Below, piece by piece: positions 21,993-33,315 of a DNA stretch of 64,000 bases. Positions within the stretch are counted from its first letter, which is position 1. Each line of letters begins with the position of its first letter. Made by a program: the position numbers and the translations under genes. Location of the stretch: contig CM077671.1 of the NCBI GenBank assembly GCA_039707655.1, positions 305,536,509-305,600,508 of the forward strand, given 5' to 3'. The stretch is from Elymus sibiricus (lineage: Eukaryota > Streptophyta > Magnoliopsida > Poales > Poaceae). The notes beneath the pieces were generated by a model. It did no database searches. It was not told where the DNA came from and saw only the letters and a list, made by a program, of their open reading frames with translations.

Positions 21993-22953
21993 TGATACGT
22001 CTCCAACGTATCTATAATTTTTGCTTGTTCCATGCTGTTATATTATCATTCTTGGATGTTTTACAATCACTTTATAGCAACTTTATATCATTTTTTGGGA
22101 CTAACCTATTGACATAGTGCCAAAGTGCCAGTTGCTGTTTTTGCTTGTTTTTTACTTCGCAGAATATCAGTACCAAACGGAGTCCAATCGCGACGAAACT
22201 TTTTGGAGATTTTTTTGGACCAGAAGACACCCAGTGGGCCAAAGAAGTGCCAGAGAGGTGGGCCGTGGACACCACAACCCACCAGGGCGCGCAAGAGGCC
22301 CCCGGCGTGCCCTGATGGGTTGTGCCCTCCTCGGGGCCCCTCTCCACCGCCTCTGATGCCTATAAATTCCCAAATATTCCAGAAACCCTAGGGGAGTCGA
22401 CAAAAACACATCCAGCCACCGCAAGTTCCAGAACCTCGAGATCCAATCTAACACCATCACGGAGGGGTTCATCATCGTCATGATTATTTGATCTTCTATC
22501 AATTGTCCAACAGTAATTTGTTCACCCACCGTGTGCTATACTCATGAGAGAAGCCACTAGTGAAACCTATGGCCCCCGGGTCTACTTTTCCAACATATTG
22601 CTTTCCGATCTATCTTTTTGCCTCTTTTGTTTTCAGATCTATTATTCCAAAAAACCCAAAAATATATTGCTGCACTTTTTATTTGCTCTTTTTATTTTGT
22701 GTTCTTGAGAGATCTATCTCTCCAATCTATCACTACCTAATCTATCTATTTGCCGTAGAGAGATTGACAACCTCTCTTTCGCGTCGGGTTGCAAGTATTT
22801 GTTCTTTGTGTGCAGGTGCTACTTATTAGGTGGTGGTGATCCTCCTACTGGTTCGATACCTTGGTTTCATAACTAAGAGAAATACTTATTATCGCTGTGC
22901 TGCATCATCCCTTCCTCTTTGGGGAAATACCAACGCAGTCTCAAGCCACGTCA
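21993..22953 (+). repeat. 5' LTR of insertion A (961 bp)
   Basis: It lacks about 95 bp, near 22470, that the 3' copy has (around 28330-28425, between two ATCATC sites). A TATAAAT box (GCCTATAAATTCC) lies near 22360. Confidence 0.85.
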
Positions 22954-22963
22954 AAGGAATTTC

Positions 22964-22981
22964 TGGCGCCGTTGCCGGGGA
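22964..22981 (+). promoter_or_regulatory. Primer-binding site of insertion A
   Basis: TGGCGCCGTTGCCGGGGA lies 11 nt after the LTR end and is complementary to the 3' end of plant tRNA-Asp, the usual primer of this gypsy group. Confidence 0.85.
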
Positions 22982-23209
22982 GGAAGTGGTCTCTTCTACG
23001 TGCCAATCTCTGGCGTCGAGGAGACACCATCATCATCTACCAGGTTCCTAATCACAAATCTCATCTCCTTGCAATTGCTTTATTTGCCATTTGCCTCTTG
23101 TTTTCCTCTCCCCCACTTCATCAATTTGCCGTTTTATTCGCCCTCTTTTCCGTTTGCCTTTTTCTCGTCAGATCTCTTGCTTGCTTGCAATATTGTTTGC
23201 GTAGTCACG

Positions 23210-24690
23210 ATGACTCAAGAAAACACCAAGTTGTGTGATTTTTCCAATACTAATAATAATGATTTTATTAGTACTCCTATTGCTGCTCCCGCCACTAGTG
23301 CAGAGTCTTGTGATATTAATGCCGCTTTGTTGAATCTTGTCATGAAAGATCAATTTGCCGGTAATCCAAATGAGGATGTCGCGTCCCATCTAAACACGTT
23401 CGTAGAATTGTGTGATATGGAAAAGAAAAAAGATGTGGAAAATGATATAGTGAAGTTGAAATTATTTCCTTTCTCCTTGCGGGATCATGCAAAAATTTGG
23501 TTCTCTTCTTTGCCTCGCAATAGTATCGATTCTTGGAATAAGTGCAAGGATGCTTTTATTACTAAGTATTTTCCGCCCGCGAAAATTATTTCCCTTAGGA
23601 CGCAAATCATGAATTTTCAGCAACTTGAGCATGAACATGTTGCACAATCTTGGGAAAGAATGAAATTGATGCTAAGAAATTGTCCTACTCATGGTTTAAA
23701 TCTTTGGATGATCATACAATTTTTTTATGCGGGATTGAATTTTGTCTCTAGAAATCTTTTAGATTCCTCTACAGGTGGTACTTTTATGGAAATTACTTTG
23801 GGTGAAGCTACTAAATTGCTAGACAATATTATGGCAAATTATTCACAATGGCATACCGAAAGAGCACCTACTAGTAAAAAAGTCAATTCGGTTGAAGAAA
23901 TTAGTACTTTCAGTGATAAGGTTGATGCTTTGATGAAGTTGGTTGCTAGTAAAAATGCTCCTATTGATCTTAATGAAGTGCCTTTGTCTACCTTGATTAA
24001 GCAAAATAGTGATTCGGTAGATGTGAACTTTGTCTCGCGAAACAATTTCAATAACAATGCTTATAGAGGTAATTTTAATCCTAGGCTGGAAATTCCTCTA
24101 ATAATTATGGTAATTCCTATGGTAATTCTTCTTACAATAATAATAGGAACACCTCTGATCTTGAGAGTAATATTAAAGAATTTATTAATGCGCAAAAGGC
24201 TTTCAATACTACGATAGAAGAAAAGTTGAATAAGATTGATGATATGTCTAGAAGCATTGATAGAATTTATCATGGTGTGGAAAATCTCAAGTTGAAAGCT
24301 TTTGCACCTAAGATTGATGAATCAAGTAAAGCTTTATATGTCTCTATGGATGAAAGTAAGAAAAGAACCGCTATGCTTAGAGCTAGAAGAGAATTCTTAG
24401 AAAAATCGTTTTCTAGTGGTTGCTTTCAGAAAAATGATGAAGATCTTAAAGTGATTGGTGTTTCCTCTATTGATTCCTTGTTTAGTAATATTAATATTGA
24501 TGATAAAGGGACTGAAGTAGAGTCAGCTTTATCTAGAAGGCATCCCAATAATTTGGAGGGTGAAAATCTTGATGAAAAGTTTGATAAAAGTGGGTTTGAA
24601 GAGGTCAAAACTTTAACTAGTGATGTGCCCACTATTTTGGATTGCAAAGACTTTAATTATGATAGTTGCTATTTGATTGAATGTATTTAG
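23210..24690 (+). pseudogene. Gag of insertion A (one frameshift, one terminal stop)
   Basis: The start is ATG 23210 (MTQENTKLCDF). The capsid-like region includes FAGNPNEDVASHLNTFVELC, then LFPFSLRDHAKIWFSSLP, SWNKCKDAFITKYFP and FYAGLNFVSRNLLDSSTGG. This is the retrotransposon gag pattern that packages the element's RNA. Around 24087 the frame shifts by one, after FNPR, and continues through an Asn-rich segment and a charged tail. It ends at a TAG at 24688-24690, after which the protease continues in the same frame. No CCHC knuckle is evident. Confidence 0.8.
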
Positions 24691-25263
24691 TTGCTGCAAT
24701 CCATGTTGAATTCACCCCATGCCTATGAACAAAATAAAGCTTTTACTAAACATATAGTTGATGCCATGATGAAATCTTTTGAAGAAAAGTTGGAGTTGGA
24801 AATTTCTATTCCTAGAAAATTACATGATGAGTGGGAACCTACCATTAAGGTTAAGATTAAAAATTATGAGTGCTTTGCTTTATGTGATTTGGGTGCTAGT
24901 GTTTCCACGATTCCGAAATCTTTATGTGATGTGCTTGGTCTCACCAATATTGAAGAATGTTCTCTTAATTTGCACTTGGCGGATTCTACTATTAAAAGGC
25001 CTTTGGGAAGAATTAATGATGTTCTTATTCTTGCTAATAGGAACTATCTTGATATTTATTGCAATTCGTCTTGTCCCATTATACTTGGTAGACCGTTTTT
25101 ACGAACTATAGGTGCCGTAATTGATATGAAAGAGGGCAATATTAGATTTAAGTTTCCATTAAGAAAGGGTGTGGAACACTTCCCTAGAACAAGAATTAAG
25201 CCACCATATGAATCAATCATGAGAGCATCCTATGGATCCAAAACCAAAGATGACAATACTTGA
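24691..25263 (+). pseudogene. Aspartic protease region of insertion A
   Basis: The frame continues directly after the TAG at 24688. It contains ECFALCDLGASVSTIPKSLC, a retropepsin-type site (D-x-G-A) with the catalytic Asp kept, and SCPIILGRPFLRTIGAVID, the downstream ILGRPF element of gypsy proteases. It ends KDDNT-stop. Reverse transcriptase should follow in an autonomous element, but the sequence passes into untranslated DNA. Confidence 0.75.
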
Positions 25264-26189
25264 AACTATGCGTTATGCCTAGCTAGGGCCGTAAAACGAT
25301 AGCGCTTGTTGGGAGGCAACCCAATGAATAAATTTATTTTTGTCTTTTCCTTTATGTTTTTGAGTTTTGACACTATTATGCCTCTGTTATGATTGTGTTT
25401 TTATGTTTTATTTAGTGTTTCTGCCAAGTAGAACCTTTAGGATGATTCATAAGATGAGTAGAAACAATGTTGAATCTGAAACATAAACTTTGCATCCAAT
25501 GTTCGAATTTTCGTTTTTTAATGGAGAGTTATATTGAGCTGAAATTATAACACAGTATTTATATACAAATTATTTACGTTTTCCTAATTTTTCAGAATTT
25601 TTAGAGTTACATAAGTATCGTTAGAGTACAGATTACTACCGACTGTTGTTTTTAAGACAGATTCTGTTTTCGTTGCATTGTGTGCTTGTTTTGATGAATC
25701 TATGGGTTCTACTGAAGGGTATGAGCCATGGTAAAGTTAAAATACAGTAGGTATAATGCAATAATAAAATTTGAATGGGTTTGCAACATTACCTAAAGTA
25801 TTGATTTGCTTTATTATACTAACGGATCTCACGAAGATTTTGTTGAGTTTTGTGTGATTGAAGTTTTCAAGTTTTGGGTGAGATCACAATGGATGAAGGA
25901 ATAAGGAGTGAAAAGAGCCTAAGCTTGGGGATGCTACAGCACCCCCAAGATATATCCAAAGAGAAACAAGCAACTAAGCTTGGGGATGCCCTGAGTGGCA
26001 TCCCCTCTTTCTTCTAACGACCATCGGTATTTTACATGGAGCTATATTTTTATTCGTCACATATCATGAGTTTTGCTTGGAGCGTCTTGTATCATTTGAG
26101 TCTTTGCTTGCTTTGCTTGTTAGTTTATCACTTGTATCCTTGCTAGACACACCTATTTGAGAGAGTCAAAATTATGCTATGAATTGTTA

Positions 26190-26425
26190 GAATTGCTCTA
26201 TATGCTTCACTTAAACTTTTTGAGCTATAAAATTGCTCTAGTGCTTCACTTATATCTTTTTGAGCACGGTGTGCTTGGAAACTTTTGAAGAAATACTCTC
26301 ATGCTTCACTTATATTATTTTGAGAGTTAGTAAATTTTGACGAAATCCTCTTATGCTTCACTTATACTATTTTGAGAGATGAAATCGCTATGCTCATGTG
26401 CTTCACTTAAATTTGTTTGAGCTTG
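26190..26425 (+). repeat. Array of five hairpins with conserved TGCTTCACTTA loop (insertion A)
   Basis: Arms are: GCTC 26195-26198 / GAGC 26222-26225; TGCTC 26234-26238 / GAGCA 26262-26266; ACTCTCA 26295-26301 / TGAGAGT 26321-26327; CTCTTA 26348-26353 / TGAGAG 26373-26378 (one G-U pair); GCTCA 26392-26396 / TGAGC 26418-26422. The loop includes (A/G)TGCTTCACTTA in each. Stem sequence varies while pairing is kept. Confidence 0.8.
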
Positions 26426-26890
26426 TCAAAAAGCAATGGCAATATATGAAACTAGTCCCAAAGTGATAGATATCCAAGGAGGATATATTAAAGACTTTCA
26501 TGAAGATCATTAGACAAATTAAACTTGGTTCGTTGTAATAGTTTTGAGACATGATGATAGTAATATGTGAGTCATATTAGTGAGTAATTGTGCTTTAGTA
26601 AGAATATTGGTGTTAAGGTTTGTGATTCCCTATGCATGCATGAAAGTCAATAGTTATGCAATGAAATTACATCCTACTTAGGGTGCATTATTCGGTGTTA
26701 GTTATGCTCAATGCTCGCATATGTGAATTTTCGTTTCTTGGTTGGTTGCTTCTCAATCTATTTGCTAGCCTACACTTGTACTAAGTAGAAATACTACTTG
26801 TGAATCCAAAATCCTTAAACCAAGTTTTGCCTTATGAGTCCACCATACCTACCTATATGTGGTATTTCCATGTCGTCCTAAGCAAATTTG

Positions 26891-27068
26891 TATGTGCCAT
26901 CTCTACTTTTCAAAATAAATTTCTCTTTTGTGTGCTCGTACCTCTCATGAAACGGTAGGGGGTGTCCAATATTTTCCATGTTATGTGCCATCTCTACTTT
27001 TCAAAATAAATTTCTCTTTTGTGTGCTCGTACCGCTCATGAAACGGAAGGGGGTGTCCAATATTTTTC
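26891..27068 (+). repeat. Direct tandem duplication, 101-bp period
   Basis: TATGTGCCATCTCTACTTTT and the following CATGAAACGG(T/A)AGGGGGTGTCC occur twice, starting at 26891 and 26992, with few differences. The counterpart in insertion B (32210-32280, reversed) appears single. Confidence 0.8.
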
Positions 27069-27831
27069 CAAGCTAGATGTGTTATTCTCAAGATGCGTGT
27101 TTATTCACTTGTCATTGCACGAGAGTACGGCGGTAATAGGGATGCCCATTCCCGAAATGAAAAAGAAAAAACATTTACTTTATGTTGTCAAATAATAAAT
27201 TCCTTGGAAAGTGTTTGTATGGAAGGCAACCGTGGATACGGCCAGCCATGGAAAGTGAAAGAATGGTGGAAAAAGGAATAAACTTTATTTTATGTTTGGG
27301 AACCGCCTATGATATATCTAGCATGGAAAGTATTATGAACTACTTTGTCATTTTCGTTGACAGGAAAGGCATGTCACTCAAAATATTTTTCTCTCTCAAT
27401 TTAAACTTTGAGCTCTGCCACCTCTACAAATCCCTACTTCCCTCTGCGAAGGGCCTATCTATTTACTTTATGCAATTTTTATTTTGAGTCTCCATCTTCT
27501 CTTATAAAGCACCAACTAGGGGGGCACTATGATCGTACTTGAGCATTGGGTGTAGCTAAAATTTGAGTGTGTTTCATGAATGGATCAATGATTGAGCATG
27601 ATGGGCTAGGGATAACTTTCTTTAGTGTTGATATTTTGAAAGACATGGTTGCTTGTTGGCATGCTTGAGTATTGAAGTCATTATGTTAAAACTAGACTAT
27701 TGCTTTGAACCATCTAAAAGTCCAAATGTCCATGCTACAAAAGGAAAGAATATGAGATGAACATGTTAGGCAGCATTCCACATCAAAACTTCTGTTTATA
27801 TCATTTACCTACTCGAGGACGAGTAGGAATT

Positions 27832-27845
27832 AAGCTTGGGGATGC
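27832..27845 (+). promoter_or_regulatory. Polypurine tract of insertion A
   Basis: AAGCTTGGGGATGC abuts the 3' LTR start (TGATACG at 27846). The identical 14-mer abuts the LTR in R1 (1458-1471) and, reversed, in insertions B (31391-31404) and C (46465-46478). It would prime plus-strand DNA synthesis. Confidence 0.75.
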
Positions 27846-28901
27846 TGATACGTATCCAATGTATCTATAATTTTTGCTTGTTCCGTGTTGTTATATTATC
27901 ATTCTTGGATGTTTTACAATCACTTTATAGCAACTTTATATCATTTTTTGGGGCTAACCTATTGACATAGTGCCAAAGTGCCAGTTGCTGTTTTTTCTTG
28001 TTTTTTACTTCGCAAAATATCAGTACCAAATGGAGTCCAATCGCGACGAAACTTTTTGGAGATTTTTTTGGACCAGAAGACACCCAGTGGGGCAAAGAAG
28101 TGCCAGAGAGGTGGGCCGTGGAGACCACAACCCACCAGGGCGCGCCAGAGGCCCCCGGCAAGCCCTGATGGGTTGTGCCCTTCTCGGGGCCCCTCTCCAC
28201 CGCCTCTGATGCCTATAAATTCCCAAATATTCTAGAAACCCTAGGGGAGTCGACGAAAAACACATCCAACCGCCGCAAGTTCCAGAACCTCGATATCCAA
28301 TCTAACACCATCACGGAGGGGTTCATCATCCTCATTGGTGCCTCTCCGATGATGCGTGAGTAGTCCACCATAGACCTATGGGTCCATACGCAGTAGCTAG
28401 ATGGCTTCCTCGCCTTGGATATCATCATGATTATTTGATCTTCTATCAATTGCCCAACAGTAATTTGTTCACCCACCGTGTGCTATACTCATGAGAGAAG
28501 CCACTAGTGAAACCTACGGCCCCCGGGTGTACTTTTCCAACATATTGCTTTCCGATCTATCTTTTTGCCGCTTTTTGTTTTCAGATCTATTATTCCAAAA
28601 AACCCAAAAATATATTGCTGCACTTTTTATTTTCTCTTTTTATTTTGTGTTCTTGAGAGATCTATCTCTCCAATCTATCACTACCTAATCTATCTATTTG
28701 CCGTAGAGAGATTGACAACCTCTCTTTCGCGTCGGGTTGCAAGTATTTGTTCTTTGTGTGCAGGTGATGCTTATTAGGTGGTGGTGATCCTCCGATTGGT
28801 TCGATACCTTGGTTTCATAACTGAGGGAAATAATTACCTTCGCTGTGCTGCATCATCCCTTCCTCTTTGGGGAAATACCGACACTGTCTCAAGCCACGTC
28901 A
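27846..28901 (+). repeat. 3' LTR of insertion A (1056 bp)
   Basis: It starts TGATACGTATCCAATGTATC and ends CAAGCCACGTCA. It is very similar to the 5' copy apart from a 95-bp segment that is missing there. Confidence 0.88.
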
Positions 28902-29832
28902 CGGCTACTGGTGAATTGCGTGCCGTTGTCGGTGATGATCCTGTTGGGAACACCAAAACGGAAAACAATCCCTCTGAGAAACGTGACTGCTTCCTGCGCC
29001 GTTACCTTTCTCACTGGTTCTACCTCAGTCCACTTCTTGAACTTGTCGATTGCAAGGAACAAGAACTCGAAGCCCCCGGTAGCATGGGGGAAGGGCCCGA
29101 TAATGTCGAGCCCCCAGACCGAGAAGGGCCAAGAGAGCGGTATGGTTTGAAGGGCTTGTGCTGGTTGGTGTATTTGCTTGTTGTGATATTGGCATGCTTT
29201 GGACGTTGTCACCGCCGTCAAAGAGTCTTGAAGGGTTGTCGGCCAATAGAAGCTTTGGCGGAAAGCTTTACCGGCAAGGGCTCGTGATCCAATGTGGGAG
29301 CCGCAGACCCCTTCGTGTATCTTTGCCAACAGCTGGCATCCTTCTTCTCGGGGAATGCACTTCAATTTCACACCATTCGGCCTTCTCTTGTACAAGGTGC
29401 TTCCCACAAACTGGTACATGCTCGACCGTCGGGCTACTCTTTCAACTTCTTTTGGTTCTTCGGAAGATCTCCTGTTTGGAGGCATCGGACTATCTGTTGT
29501 GCCCATGTCGAGCCTGTGGCTCGACAACAAGAACCCAAGGCATTTCTTCCGCTATGGGGATGCTAGCTTCTATGGCAAGAACCCTCGGGTCTGGTGGAGC
29601 TCGAGGTCCACCGGCAAGCGGGTTGTCGCTCCCAGCGACCCTCTTGGCGGCCACTGATGGCTCTGTCGAAAGGTAGTTGCTCGAACTGACTTTCCTTTTT
29701 TTTGCTATGCTGATGGAGTGACTGAAGGTTCGGTTAATCGGAGAACAAAAGTGCTCGGTTCCACAGGCAGCTTCTGCGCGGCTCTCTTCGACAGGTCATC
29801 GGCAATGCCATTCTCGACACGGGGGACATGCT
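28902..29832 (-). pseudogene. Integrase N-terminal half and RNase H-integrase linker of outer gypsy
   Basis: Reading leftward: HVKHVPRVENGIADDLSKRA (end of RNase H domain), a linker with frame breaks, then LAKIHEGVCGSHIGSRALAG, FYWPTTLQD and KACQYHNKQIHQPA of the integrase zinc domain. The catalytic core follows with WGLDIIGPFP (first Asp) and IITDNGTQFTSS (second Asp). In the zinc domain the first Cys of the usual RCKAC motif is Ser (TSKAC), so metal binding is probably lost. The frame stops at the insertion of A. Confidence 0.85.
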
Positions 29833-31390
29833 TGACGTGGATGGACTGCGTCGGTATTTCCCCAAAGAGGAAGGGATGATGCAGCACAGCGACGGTAAGT
29901 ATTTCCCTCGGTTATGAAACCAAGGTTATCGAACCAGTAGGAGGATCACCAACACCCAATAAGCAGCACCTGCACACAAACAACAAATACTTGCAACCCG
30001 ACGCGAAAGAGAGGTTGTCAATCTCTCTAGGGTAAAAAGATAGATTAGGTAATGATAGATCACTCAAGAACACAAATAAAAGAGTAAATATGCAGCAATA
30101 TATTTTTGGGTTTTTTGGTTTTGTAGATCTGAAAACAAAGATTGCAAAAAACGTAGATTGGAAAGCAATATGATAGAAAAGTAGACCCGGGGGCCGTAGG
30201 GTTCACTAGTGGCTTCTCTCATGAGTATAGTGCACGGTGGGTGAACAAATTACTGTTGGGCAATTGATAGAAAATCGAATAGTCATGACGATATCCAAGG
30301 TGATGATCATTATATAGGCATCATGTCCAAGATAGATAGACCGACTCCTGCCTGCATCTACCTCTATTACTCCACACATCGACCGCTATCCATCATGCAT
30401 CTAGTGTATTAAGTTCATGGAAAAACGGAGTAATGCAATAAGAACGATGACATGATGTAGACAAGATCTATTCATGTAGGAATAGACCCCATCTTGTTAT
30501 CCTTAATAGCAACGATACATGCGTGTCTTGCTGCCCCTTCTGTCACTGGGAAAGAACACCGCAAGATCGAACCCATCACAAAGCACCTCTTCCCATGGCA
30601 AGAAAAATCGATCTAGTCGGCCTAACTAAACCAAAGATTCGAAGAAGAAATATGATGCTATAAGAAATCATGCATATAAGAGATCAAAGAAGACTCAAAT
30701 AATATTCATGGATAGAAACTGATCATGAACTCAAAATTCATCAGATCCCTAACAAACACACCGCAAAAGTTTACATAAAATAGATCTCCAAGAGACCGTT
30801 GTATTCAGAATCATAAGAGAGAGAGAAGAAGCCATCTAGCTACTGCCTACGGACCCGTAGGTCTATGGTGGACTACTCACGTATCATCGGAGAGGCACCT
30901 ATGAGGAAGATGAACCCCTCCGTGATGGTGTTTAGATTGGATCTCGCGGTTCTAGAACTTGCGGCGGCTGGAATTGTGTTTCGTCGACTCCTCTAGGGTT
31001 TTTGGATTTTCTGGGAATTTATAGGCACGATACTCGGTTGAGGGGTGCCAGGCTGCCCATCCTCCACCAGGCCGCGCCAGGGGGCCTCTGGCACACCATG
31101 GTGGGGGATGGCCACCCTGGGCCCCCTCTTCTGGTGTTCTTTGGACCATCTTCTTTCTTCTGGTCCAGAAAAATCCACAAAAATCCCCGCAACGTTTGGT
31201 CTCCGTTTGGTACTGATTTTCTGCGAAGTAAAAAACAAGCAAAAACAGCAACTGGCACTTTGGCACTATGTCAATAGGTTAGTCCCAAAAAATGATATAA
31301 AGTTGTAATAAAATGATTGTAAAACATCCAAGAATGATAATATAATAGCATGGAACAAGCAAAAATTATAGATACGTTGGAGACGTATCA
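29833..31390 (-). repeat. 3' LTR of insertion B (1558 bp)
   Basis: It runs from TGACGTGGATGG to GGAGACGTATCA and is the full-length form of this LTR type in the window. Compared with insertion A it has an extra central block (about 30290-30850), which includes the TCGACCGCTATCC and CCCATCTTGTTATCC segments. Confidence 0.88.
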
Positions 31391-32750
31391 GCATCCCCAA
31401 GCTTAATTCCTACTAGTCCTCGAGTAGGTAAATGATAAAAACAGAATTTTTAATGTGGAATGCTGCTTAACATGTTCATCATATTGTTTTCTTCTTTGTA
31501 TAGCATGGACATTTGGACTTGTAAATGATTCAAAGAAATAGTCTAGTTTTAACATAATGACTTCAATACTCAAGCATGTCAACAAGCAACCATGTCTTTC
31601 AAAATATCAACACTTAAGAAAGTTATCCCTAGCCCATCATGCTCAATCATTGATCCATTCATGAAACACACTCAAATATTAGCTATGCCCAATGCTGAAG
31701 TACGATCATAGTGCCCCCTAGTTGGTGCTTATAAGAGAAGATGGAGACTCATAGCAAAAATAAAAATTGCATAAAGTAAATAGATAGGCCCTTCGCAGAG
31801 GGAAGTAGGGATTTGTAGAGGTGCCAGAGCTCATAGTTTTTAAATTGAGAGAGAAAAAATATTTTGGGTGGCATGCTTTTCCTGTCAACGAAATCGACAA
31901 AGTAGCTCACAATACTTTCCATGCTAGATATATCATAGGCGGTTCCCAAACAGAAAATAAAGTTTATTCCTTTTTCCACCAAACTTTCACTTTCCATGGC
32001 GGGCCGTATCCACGGTTGCCTTCCATACCAACACTTTCCAAGGAATTTATAATTTGACAACATAAAGTAAATATTTTTTTTCTTTTTCATTTCGGGAATG
32101 GGCATCCCTATTACCGCGCACTCTCGTGTAATTACAAGTGAATAAACACTCATCTTGAGAATAACACATCTAGCATGGAAAAATATTGGACACTCCCCAC
32201 CGTTTCATGAGCGGTACGGGCACACAAAAGAGAAATTTTATTTTGAAAATTTAGAGATGGCACATAAAAATTTGCTTGGAACGGCATGGAAATACCGCAT
32301 ATAGGTAGGTATGATAGAATCATAAGGCAAAACTTGGTTTAAGGATTTTGGATGCACAAGTAATATTTCTACTTAGTACAAATGAAGGCTAGCAAATAGA
32401 TTGGGAAGCAACCAAACCAAGAAACGAAAAATCACATAAGTGAGCATTGAACATAACTAACACCGAATAATGCACCACAAGTAGGATGTAACTTCATTGC
32501 ATAACTATTGACTTTCGTGCATCCATAGGGAATCACAATCCTTAACACCAATATTCCTACTAAGCATAATTACTCACTAACATGACTCACATATTACAAT
32601 CATCATGTTTAAAACTATTACAAGGAATCAAGTTTAATTTGTCCAATCATCTTCATGAATTTTTTTATTATATCCTCCTTGGATATCTATCACTTTGGGA
32701 CTAGTTTCATATATTGCCATTGCTTTTTGGCAAGCTCAAACAAATTTAAG
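31391..32750 (-). other. 3' UTR of insertion B, proximal part
   Basis: The polypurine tract (GCATCCCCAAGCTT on the plus strand) is at 31391-31404. The adjacent palindrome at 31409-31428 has one mismatch. The rest matches insertion A's 26440-27830 in reverse and has no gene. The last bases (GCTCAAACAAATTTAAG) are one arm and part of the loop of a hairpin of the array, split by the CACTA. Confidence 0.75.
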
Positions 32751-33150
32751 CACTACTAGAAAAACGGCTATAGCTAATATGGACATTAATGGCGCACCAT
32801 GTATGTGGTGCGCCATTAATGGCCATATTACTAATGGCGCACCTGGTGTGTGGTGCGCCATTACTAGTTTTGTCCTGGCCCCACACCCATCCCCAGACTT
32901 AGCAATGGCGCACCAGGGGAAAGTGCGCCATTACTAGTTTTAACTAGTAATGGCGCACCACACCCACGGTGCGCCACTAATAAGTTTGACCAAGGTTTGA
33001 CCTATCCCCTAGACATATCAATGGCGCACTACGTATAGATGCGCCATTGCTATTTCAGGTAACAATGGCGCACTACGTATAGATGCGCCATTGCTATTTC
33101 ATGTAACAATGGCGCACCTACACGAAGTGCGCCATTGATATGCACTATTC
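32751..33150. repeat. Left subterminal palindrome array of the Pack-CACTA
   Basis: TAATGGCGCACC and its complement GGTGCGCCATTA alternate about ten times between 32780 and 33140, often as inverted pairs separated by 4-15 nt (for example GGCGCACCA...TGGTGCGCC). These are probable transposase-binding sites. Confidence 0.8.
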
Positions 33151-33315
33151 ATGTCACAGCCACCACCCCCCCACCCCCCCCCCCACACACACATCCCCCC
33201 CCCCAGCCCACCGCCGCCAGCCGCCGCGCCGACCCCCCGCGCCGGCTCTCCCCGCGCCCCTTCTCCTTCCTCTCCTCCTCTCACCTCCCTCTCTCTCCCC
33301 GTGCAGGAGCCCGCC

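Larger units (their letters stand above)
25264..27845 (+). other. 3' untranslated region of insertion A with structured RNA elements
   Basis: No pol gene is present. Landmarks in order are: two AAGCTTGGGGATGC motifs each able to fold with a nearby complement (25921-25950, 25976-26008); an array of five hairpins (26190-26425); a 101-bp direct duplication beginning at 26891 and 26992; a hairpin at 27808-27827; and the polypurine tract at 27832-27845. The same order of motifs recurs in insertions B and C. Confidence 0.75.
21993..28901 (+). mobile_element. Non-autonomous gypsy (insertion A) in integrase of outer gypsy
   Basis: LTRs at 21993-22953 and 27846-28901 start TGATACGT and end CCACGTCA. 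Flanks CTGCT (21988-21992) and CGGCT (28902-28906) fit a 5-bp TSD with one change. The internal region has a primer-binding site, a gag-protease region, and 2.6 kb of untranslated sequence with hairpins. No reverse transcriptase or integrase is present, so mobility must have come from a related element. Both LTRs lack a ~500-bp block present in the LTRs of insertion B, so the element was already in this short form when it inserted. Confidence 0.9.

Noticed and set aside
22964..22981. Possible tRNA gene at the TGGCGCCGTTGCC sites
   Set aside because: Only the 18-nt complement of a tRNA 3' end is present, next to LTRs; these are primer-binding sites. No full tRNA fold was seen anywhere.
26190..26425. 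Could the repeated TGCTTCACTTA units be a CRISPR array?
   Set aside because: Units are short, irregular and palindromic, spacers are not unique equal-length sequences, and the context is a plant retrotransposon UTR.
29158..29676. Plus-strand open frames of 121-172 codons
   Set aside because: They lie opposite the integrase zinc and linker region, which has recognisable motifs on the minus strand.
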